From positions 1,922,001 to 1,986,000 of the forward strand of contig MCGE01000001.1 in assembly GCA_002105175.1 (NCBI GenBank): DNA of 64,000 nucleotides, given 5' to 3'. The notes beneath the pieces were generated by a model. It saw nothing but the letters and a program-made list of their open reading frames with translations, had not been told where the DNA came from and did no database searches. Below, in pieces: positions 57,546-64,000 of the stretch (positions within the stretch are counted from its first letter, which is position 1; each line of letters opens with the position of its first letter). Origin of the DNA: Absidia repens (taxonomy: Eukaryota; Mucoromycota; Mucoromycetes; Mucorales; Cunninghamellaceae). Made by a program: the position numbers and the translations under genes.

Positions 57546-59083
57546 GATTAATGTTTTCTTTTTGGTAGATGTCATAAATGCTGTAGTAGCCGGTGATATC
57601 GACCAAACAATTGAACTCATCAACATACATTTCCCATCCGTACTTCAAAGCCAAGGCAAAAATGGTCCCATCCTCTTCCAACTCAAATGTCAAAAGTTTG
57701 TGGAGATGATTAGCGATCACAATAACCAGGAATACCAACGTCGACAATCAAAGTATGGATCTGAACAGCGGTACCAGCGACATTTTAGCGAATCAGACAG
57801 CATGATGTCCTTCTCTTCTGACGATGACCGTATGAGCACACTCAGCAGCAGCCAGTCAAGTGCCCAGGATTACTTTGATCATTATCAAGACGGGATCAGC
57901 ACCAATAGCAACCATAGTGGCGAATTGAGTGATAGTGGTCCGCTTCATCATCATCCTCATCCTCATCATTCACAACAATTCATGGCTTTACATCCGTTGG
58001 CAGCAACCAAGAACGAAAAATCAGCAAGATGGACATCTACACTACCGAAGGATACATTCGCTACTACCACTAGCAGCGGCAAACACAGCAATGCATCGTC
58101 GTCGTGGCATCCAGTGGCTTCTACTTCGTCTTCCTCTTCATCTTCAAGTCGCAGCAGATCAATCTCAGCTCACCCATATCATGGCTACTCTCCTCCCGTT
58201 ACAACTGATTTATCAGCGCCGGGAAGGCGCATGAGCTGGGCGGCCATTGTCGCTACCCCGACTTCGACAACTCGCAACAACAACAACAACCATACCGTGG
58301 ACGGTGTTCCTCCCACGACGACAGATTATGGAGACAACAGCAACTTGGCATCATCATTCCATAGTACCCTTCGACGTAGAAGTAGCAGCAGCAATGGCTA
58401 TAGTCCCTGTAGCAGTCTTTCTACGATTCTTGGTGGCGGTGGCGGTGGCGGTGTCGGTCAGCGCAATATGGTCTTGCCAGAACAAGATGAATCGCAAAGC
58501 TCGGATGATATGGATATGGATGGTAGTGACTCGTCGAAATGCTCCCTCCGAACGATGATGCAAACCATCATGGATTATGGTCAAGAATTACAAGATGAAT
58601 ATGGAAAAGAACCTTCACCAGTAATCAAGGACAAATTGAAGGTAATCAGTTGCATCCTAGGATGAGGAGTGATTTGGTGAACAAATGCTTACCACTTTTT
58701 TCTTAATCTTTGACCTGCCAGCAAATATTCTCCTTATTAGCTTACCCTGACCCACGGGCTAGTCCCATGTGTCATTTATTGGGAAGGGCAAACCGAGAAA
58801 TGTTGGCAAGTGATGTCAATGTCGCTATCTTAGGTAAAAAGTTGAACAAAGACTAAAAGAGTATAAGGAAATGGAGATTTCGTTTTTTTAATTTTTTTTT
58901 TTTATAGTGCATGAAAACAAACCGGAAAGACCACCTTTGGACCGCCTCTATCGACAAATGTTTACTGTGAACAAGGAGTTGGCATGCTTTGGACACGGCG
59001 AATCTGTTTTGCTCGACCTTACACAGGACCAATGCCCCACAGATCATGGTCCTACCCTGTCATCATCGGCATTTACTTTGTGA
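56062..59083 (+). CDS. RanBPM/Gid1 (Vid30)-like scaffold of the CTLH ubiquitin ligase
   Basis: Seven exons (56062-56512, 56620-56784, 56852-57150, 57240-57507, 57569-58641, 58722-58833, 58908-59083) give 847 aa. Residues 1-150: disordered, Gln/Pro-rich. About 150-305: SPRY domain with [46 protein letters not shown] and [14 protein letters not shown]. About 341-366: LisH ([15 protein letters not shown]). About 390-445: CTLH ([18 protein letters not shown]). About 450-715: Ser/His/Asn-rich insertion. About 715-847: CRA. Known: Gid1/Vid30 is the core of the GID complex, which recruits substrate receptors through SPRY and marks gluconeogenic enzymes for degradation. The C-terminus ends in a short hydrophobic FTL. 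Confidence 0.92.
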
Positions 59084-59325
59084 ATGGTCCATCCATCCCC
59101 TCTCCACTTTCTCTGTCACTCACTCTTTGTACCCTACCCTACTCTTATTTTATTCTTCCCCACCCCACTCCTACCCCCAATCTAGTTAGTATCGAATGTT
59201 TATTTAATTTAGTTGTATTATGGAAGAAAATATTATATGATTTTTATTTATTAAAAGGACAAAAAAAAAAAAGAATAAAACTAAAGTCAATGAAAAATCC
59301 CAGTATTGAAGACTATGATATGCAT

Positions 59326-59418
59326 ATGTGTGTGTGTGTGTGTGGGCGTGTGTATGTATGTGAGTGTGTGTGTGTATGTGTGGGATTATATATGTATAAG
59401 GGTGTGTGTGTGTATGTG
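59326..59418 (+). repeat. Imperfect (GT)n microsatellite
   Basis: Interrupted GT/GTAT runs in the shared 3' region of the Gid1-like and DUF4050 genes. Confidence 0.85.
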
Positions 59419-59471
59419 CATCAATTAAACGCACAAGGGTTCAACGGAAAGAGATAGATGGTATATTATTC

Positions 59472-59824
59472 CTACTTGGGTGCTTCTTCGTCGTCAGGCC
59501 AAGTTCCATTTTTTTTCCAGCCATGAATAACGATATCAACCTGTTATTATAAAATATATGAAAACGATCAGCTTGGTTGACGGTGTGATATTTATTTAAA
59601 AAAACAAAAACCATGATTACCACAATACCAAGAGGGATAGGTTTTTTAAAAGATCGTCGTTCAGTGATTAGGGCTTGGTATACATTGAGTTTTTGATCGT
59701 CGTTGAGTGTTACGATATGCTGCTCTTGTTGATTTGATGCAGTGGTCTCAAGCTTTTCCAGTGTGCTTGTAGTCCATTCCTTCCGCCTAGTGACCCAAGC
59801 TTCTTCCCCCAAGCCAGAAGACAT
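59472..59824 (-). CDS. Small DUF4050 (Gag1-like clamp) protein
   Basis: Two exons (59621-59824, 59472-59540) give 90 aa. Seen: MSSGLGEEAWVTRRKEWTTS at the N-terminus, LNVYQALITERRSFKKPIPL in the middle, and GIVVDIVIHGWKKNGTWPDD at the end. The Y..L...RR....PIPL..VV..VI.GWKKNGTWP pattern is the hallmark of fungal DUF4050/Gag1-type proteins. Known: relatives have been tied to TORC1 control in yeast; the precise role here is inferred. It is smaller than many fungal members, containing little beyond the domain. The gene faces the Gid1-like gene, with less than 400 bases between stop codons. Confidence 0.75.
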
Positions 59825-60155
59825 ACTGTGGTTTCAATAAAAAGAAGGACAAAAACGTTGTTAAAAATTCGTAAAGGTCATTCTAGTCGGAGACTCTTTT
59901 TTTTTCAAAATACGTATCGTTCCCTGCCTCTTGCCCTGATAACCCGCCTGTCTATACCCTTTCACACCGCAAATTCCCGTCCCTCTATACGGCACATACC
60001 AGAACGTATCCAATATAAGATATACGTCAAATAAAGTTAATCATGTGAATCATGTCAAATTTTTGGTAAATTGAAACCACAATAGGTTGATTTGTCTTTT
60101 TTAAACCCGTCACATCCAGCACTTAACACACCAAAAAAATCACTCACAAAAAAAC
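59825..60155. other. Promoter of the DUF4050 gene and gene-poor DNA
   Basis: No gene is visible. An ATG-initiated 68-codon frame on the plus strand (59828) is Arg/Ser-rich and unlikely to be real. Confidence 0.4.
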
Positions 60156-60157
60156 AT

Positions 60158-60460
60158 ATTTCAAAACCCGCCCACGTGAAATATATATTTTCCCTTCCCC
60201 AGTTATTTTTTTATTTTTTCGGCTCTCATTCCTTTATTTTTCTTCATCATTCAACTTCTATTGGGTCATGTTGAACTTAGAATAGTATCAGGACTAGTTT
60301 AGAAGGGGGTTTAGCTCAGGGATTACAAGATGCATGGGGAAACGCTTTCATTTTGGATCTAGAATTTAGGACTACATTAGTTGGCTTTTTAGAGCCTTCA
60401 TTAGCTTAGTTTAGTATTAGTTTGTCCATAGATTGTATCAACATCTCAATAAAATATGTC
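60158..60460 (+). repeat. Dispersed repeat, copy G
   Basis: Plus-strand copy. The head TTTCAAAACCCGCCCACGTG (60160-60179) is the best-preserved form. A pyrimidine tract, TTCATCATTCAACTTCTAT and the body with GGATTACAAGATGCATGGGG, TTTCATTTTGGATCTAG and TTAGTTGGCTTTTTAG follow, then CTCAATAAAATATG (about 60445). Tail modules with more AATAAA sites continue to about 60750. Confidence 0.9.
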
Positions 60461-61555
60461 CCCTTTTAATCGCCTCAACGAAAAATGTCCCTTTAGTTTT
60501 TCTTCTGTCTTCTGCAATATATAGATTCTGTTTTACCATCGCATTTTTTGATTAGTGTTGGCAATTACTATGCTTCAATAAATAGTTATCTCTTTAGTGT
60601 CTCTTATGCTGTATATACTATGCCTCTTTAGTTAGTATTGGACATCATTCAAATCTCCCATTAGACTCCTTCCTTCTAGCTCCATTAGATCGCCTGACTA
60701 TTGTTGGATTTTGCAATTTCTGTTTTTGCTTGAATAAAATATGTTCTCTTTTTTAACTGTCAACCTATGCTATCAGATCCAACTGATATTGTACAGTACT
60801 TTTGAATTTAGTAATATGTTATATGCCGTACGACGATGAGATTGATGATGTTTGGAGAAGAAGTTTTGAACAATTAGCTTCATTTTGTTGGCTTGCAAAG
60901 CGTGTTTCAGTGCATCTCCAACACCTACCTCAAAAACTTTTGATAATAAACGATGGGGGATCACAAATATTATAAGAAAACTCTTCGGCTGATACGCGGC
61001 TGTACGGCTAGATATAGCATGGTGACACTCATCATATTCGCGATACTACCTACAATAACGATGTAATTTCGCTTTCCTACTGTGATAATTCTCGTGAATT
61101 CTTCCTTTATAAAATCGCTTTTATTTTTATGTACATGCTGGGCAATTTTATTTTTTATTTGTTTGTGTGTGTGCTCATAATGGGTGATTTTCATTTTATG
61201 TGGACAATAACAGGCAACTTCTTTGAGGAGATCGCCTATGATGTGATAATGATTTTTTATTTTTATTTTTTGCTCACATACGTATAGACAATACGCGAAG
61301 ACAACGATGACAAACAAAACCAAACGAGGCAAAAATAAATGAGTGATAAAAATACATGGTTTTTATTCAAAAAATAATAGCAATAACAATAGAGGGAGTG
61401 GCTATCATAATAATTTCTATAACTACAGCGCTGAGCACACGAACAATCGTGACAGTGTGGCAAATTTATTAAAATAATCATAGCAGAATATACAAACTAA
61501 ATCAATAACTAATCCTAAAAGTCCAACCCAGGCACGACGAGTCAAGAATCAGATA
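60461..61555. other. Tail modules of repeat copy G and gene-poor DNA
   Basis: At least two further CAATAAA/GAATAAA modules (near 60575 and 60733). A minus-strand AATAAA-type signal near 61363 suits the coding-like unit to the right. A 120-codon minus-strand frame (60970-61332) has no ATG near its start and looks like random AT-rich sequence. Confidence 0.4.
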
Positions 61556-61905
61556 TCAAAATAATCCCCGGTGTGCGAATTGGTCTTCGTCAGGCCAAAA
61601 ACAGAAGTTTCGGTCAGAAGTACCTGAAGATATCATCATATTCCCGCACATAAATTATATGTGTTCCAATCAATAGTATTTGGGCGTGCTAAAAAGTAAC
61701 ATTTGAACAAAAGGATGGAAATATCCTCAAGTTCATCTGGGCACGCAACTTAATCATCATAGTTTGTAAAGGCTTCCTTAATATATCAACACGGCAAAAC
61801 ATAGCGCATTTGGAAAATAGTAATATTTACCGGAAAGGCTGTGAGTGGTATTAAAATACACCAAGAAAACCATAAACTCAAATTAAGATCAATATTGTAA
61901 GCCAA
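61556..61905 (-). pseudogene. Coding-like relic or tiny gene with unresolved exons
   Basis: Several phrases look like protein but do not give one clean model. The simplest: ATG at about 61870 (MVFLVYFNTTHSLSG), donor GTAAAT, acceptor CAG at 61621, then TSDRNFCFWPDEDQFAHRGL, stop at 61556; this makes a 36-residue peptide. Inside the intron another frame reads EAFTNYDD, stop, VACPDELEDISILLFKCYF, stop; both phrases share a C..PDE pattern. A 3' signal lies downstream (about 61363). I read it as a decayed gene or tandem duplicate of a Cys-Pro-Asp-Glu module; it could instead be a real small gene with alternative exons. Confidence 0.3.
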
Positions 61906-62248
61906 GAAGAAGAGAGAAAAAAAAACAAGACCGAAAATTTTAACTGAGCGCCAGCGGCCTTACAATTTTGTTCGCAGATGAAGAGCCACAGTCTTATTGC
62001 ACATATACAAACGAGATCATCATTAATAATATACAGGTACAAAAAAATTCTTTATTTGAGTAATAAGAATAAAGTAAGATGACAAAAGGAGGAAGATGGA
62101 GTAAAACTAAAAATAAAAAATAAAGTGCTATGTGCAAAAGCGAAATAAAAAAAAGGGCATGATATATGGAAGGGGAACAAACTATTCTAAAGAAGATAGG
62201 AAGGGAGGATGGAGGAAATAAAAAATGAATGTGGACTTGAGAGATAAT
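61906..62248. other. Spacer
   Basis: Minus-strand AATAAA (near 62049) is the likely 3' end of uS7m. Nothing else is visible. Confidence 0.5.
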
Positions 62249-62854
62249 CTATCGGTTTTGAGTGTTGTAGTTTACTTGAGCATTGGCACGGTTGGCAAGG
62301 GCTTGCTTGTGCAATTGGAGTTTCTTTTGCAAAACAGAGCTTGTTCCTTGAGTCACGTCGTAGATTTCGCCAGCAAATCGTTCTTCAAAGGTCTTTTCGT
62401 TACGTTTGGCAGCAGCGTCAATAATCCAGGTAATGGCACGTCGGCGGCGTTGACGTTCCCTTAAAGCAGTTGGTACATGGGCGACTTTAGAACCCTTCTT
62501 GGTAGAGGTGAGTTTCAACAAAGGCGATGCTTCTTCAATGGCACCGGCAAGGACGCTGTAGGGTTCTTGTTGTGATTTCGTTTCCAAATGACGCATACTA
62601 TCGCTGACCAATCGTTGAGCACGAGCTTTCTTTCCATCACGCATCAAAGTATTCACCAATTGACTGACAAGACTATCATTAGGGACGCTGGTTTCAGTGG
62701 TTATGGGTTTTGTCGCTGTGGCTGTGGTTGTGGTTGTGGCTGCAGCTGGGACTTGTGTGTCTAATGCTTCAGAAGCTGTTGTGAGTGCTCGGACAGTGAA
62801 GGAAGGACGAATGGTATTGATCGTGCGAATGTTTTGTAAGAATATACGGGACAT
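62249..62854 (-). CDS. Mitochondrial ribosomal protein uS7m
   Basis: A single exon of 201 aa. The N-terminus is a Ser/Arg/Thr-rich targeting peptide (MSRIFLQNIRTINTIRPSFT) and a Thr/Ala-rich linker. The uS7 body follows: LVSQLVNTLMRDGKKARAQR, AGAIEEASPLLKLTSTKKGS, HVPTALRERQRRRRAITWII, AAAKRNEKTFEERFAGEI. Known: uS7 binds the 3' domain of small-subunit rRNA and starts head assembly. It is one of two small-subunit mitoribosomal head proteins in the window. An intron-free gene is unusual here, where most neighbours have several introns. Confidence 0.94.
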   Translation of the reverse strand: MSRIFLQNIRTINTIRPSFTVRALTTASEALDTQVPAAATTTTTATATKPITTETSVPNDSLVSQLVNTLMRDGKKARAQRLVSDSMRHLETKSQQEPYSVLAGAIEEASPLLKLTSTKKGSKVAHVPTALRERQRRRRAITWIIDAAAKRNEKTFEERFAGEIYDVTQGTSSVLQKKLQLHKQALANRANAQVNYNTQNR

Positions 62855-63180
62855 TTTAGAAGAAAAAATCTACAAAGAAAAAAAAAAAGTGAGGAGAAAA
62901 AGGTATTATTTTTATTTCATTCCCGGCCCTAATTTCGTACAGAGGCTTAGCTTAGCCATGGTCGGAGTTTTCATCATATCACACAATCAATGCAATACCT
63001 ATAGTTTTCCGTCACCCCATCAAATATACGCTGTGAGAAGATATAATTTTATTGGTTGATATAGACATGAGCCCTCTAGAGACAGTAAAACATACAATGT
63101 AAAGATATAAAATAAAATAAAAACGAATTCTGACTATAACATTTTATAACTAAAACTAGAATCTATACTAAATAAACTAA
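62855..63180. other. Spacer
   Basis: Leader of uS7m and 3' flank of the next gene, with AATAAA-like sites near 63112-63121 on the other strand. No gene is visible. Confidence 0.5.
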
Positions 63181-63999
63181 CTACCAAGAGAGCAGAGAGG
63201 AGGATTTCATTTCTTGAGATGTAAAGCTATTTCCCATGGCTCCACGATACAATGCTTGTATGATTTTACCTTTTTCCAGTGTTTCTTCAACGATAGCCTT
63301 ACAGTGACAGGTCTTGACCAAGCCATACCAAATACCACGTTTTCCTTGATGAGTGTATAGAATAACATTTCCAGCAATTTTATGGCCACCAATATGACTA
63401 ACCATCACAATTTCCACGTCATCCATATTGTCTTTGTTTCGTAAGATATGGTCGAATTCCCGAGCCAAGATGGGCGCTGTGACTCCGCACCGTTTGTCCC
63501 GACGTCTATGAGAGCATAACAAGAGGAGCCCTGAGTAAGGGTTGGGCTTGACGACGAGACCGTCGCTCGGGGAGGGAGGATTTTCTTTGTTGCTATCGAG
63601 TTGCTGTAAATAAGCCCAAAGACTGTCTACATTTCCAGCGTGGCATTGTGCTACCACGATGTTGTCAGGTAATATAAATAAATCTTGAGCACCTGAGATA
63701 GTTGAATGAATCGAGACCAAAGAGCTACAGGTAATCATAGTCGATCTGTCAGGTCTCGATGAGAGTAAGGCATTAGCAATAGAGTCTTTATCTTGTTCTA
63801 TCTTCTTCGGCCAGTCCGTTTGGGAGGTTGCAATCAATATATGCCGATTGTAAGGCTTTGTTGTTGCGGCAATATTACGATCGGTTTTGATGTCGAGGGG
63901 TGGATAGGCTTGATGTTCTTCACAAGGATCTTGGCAAGTGAGGCAATCGTCACCAGCAAACATATCAGATGAGGGTTCCACGTCTTTGAAGATAAGTCT
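63181..63999 (-). CDS. Sucrase/ferredoxin-like (thioredoxin-fold, Aim32-like) protein, 5' end missing
   Basis: The frame is open to the window edge, so upstream residues and perhaps exons are lost. About 270 residues are visible. Near the start is a Cys pattern, DDCLTCQDPCEEH, as in the Fe-S-binding N-half. The core has PYSGLLLLCSHRRRDKRCGV, then VEIVMVSHIGGHKIAGN and GIWYGLVKTCHC. HRRRDKRC and HIGGH are the family's cluster-binding signature. Known: fungal Aim32-type proteins bind a 2Fe-2S cluster and act in mitochondria. GTG at 63981 is not a credible start; an ATG a few codons later is possible, but the real start is probably outside. Confidence 0.85.
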   Translation of the reverse strand, partial: RLIFKDVEPSSDMFAGDDCLTCQDPCEEHQAYPPLDIKTDRNIAATTKPYNRHILIATSQTDWPKKIEQDKDSIANALLSSRPDRSTMITCSSLVSIHSTISGAQDLFILPDNIVVAQCHAGNVDSLWAYLQQLDSNKENPPSPSDGLVVKPNPYSGLLLLCSHRRRDKRCGVTAPILAREFDHILRNKDNMDDVEIVMVSHIGGHKIAGNVILYTHQGKRGIWYGLVKTCHCKAIVEETLEKGKIIQALYRGAMGNSFTSQEMKSSSLLSW

Positions 64000-64000
64000 A

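Noticed and set aside
60970..61332. 120-codon minus-strand frame
   Set aside because: No ATG at its start and composition of AT-rich non-coding DNA; no motif.

Overview
This is a stretch of fungal nuclear chromosome, most likely from an early-diverging, Mucorales-type fungus (Mucoromycota). The evidence is the AT-rich spacers with long homopolymer runs, many short GT-AG introns, pyrimidine-rich leaders, AATAAA-type 3' ends, and a gene set that matches fungi best where families can be recognised. I cannot name the genus.

Layout, left to right. 0.2-7.6 kb: a HAD phosphatase (-), a probable small gene (-), a kinase fold with a degenerate catalytic loop (-), two unassigned small genes (-), the 3' end of a Cys-rich membrane protein (-), and a Ser/Thr-rich single-pass membrane protein (+). 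7.6-11.1 kb: gene-poor, with two inverted repeat copies and a tRNA-His. 11.1-21.4 kb, all minus: a Q/S-rich coiled-coil protein that appears frameshifted, a two-BIR survivin/Bir1-like protein, a secreted helical protein, an EamA/SLC35-type transporter and a secreted LysM protein. 23.8-30.1 kb, all plus: NOP56, ribosomal protein uL11 (Rpl12) and gamma-glutamyltransferase. 30.1-33.1 kb: gene-poor. 33.1-41.3 kb: an RRM protein (-) sharing a promoter region with RCL1 (+), then a Rab18-like GTPase (+) and a siderophore-type MFS transporter (+). 41.3-46.4 kb: gene-poor. 46.4-59.8 kb: a WOPR (Gti1/Pac2) transcription factor (+), 14-3-3 (-), an OPT transporter (-), mitochondrial uS10 (+), a RanBPM/Gid1 ubiquitin-ligase scaffold (+) and a DUF4050/Gag1-like protein (-). 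59.8-62.2 kb: gene-poor. 62.2-64 kb: mitochondrial uS7 (-) and a sucrase/ferredoxin-like protein (-) cut by the window edge.

The genes do not form a pathway cluster. Several serve ribosome production (NOP56, RCL1, uL11, uS7m, uS10m). One transporter appears iron-linked: its promoter carries an exact GATA-repressor consensus, ATCTGATAA.

The most unusual content lies between genes. All five long gene-poor stretches, plus one shorter spacer, carry copies of one dispersed non-coding repeat (seven recognised copies). Each copy has a promoter-like head (CAAAACCCGC then CACGTG), a pyrimidine tract and a conserved body of about 170 bp; the better-preserved copies end in AATAAA. Two of them sit in long homologous units in which transcription-like signals point outward on both sides. 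Other points of interest are a candidate Pol III RNA gene at 16.56 kb, several extremely short exons (down to a lone start codon), a pseudokinase, and two stretches that look coding but resist a clean gene model. Exon boundaries were placed by eye from GT/AG signals and reading phase.
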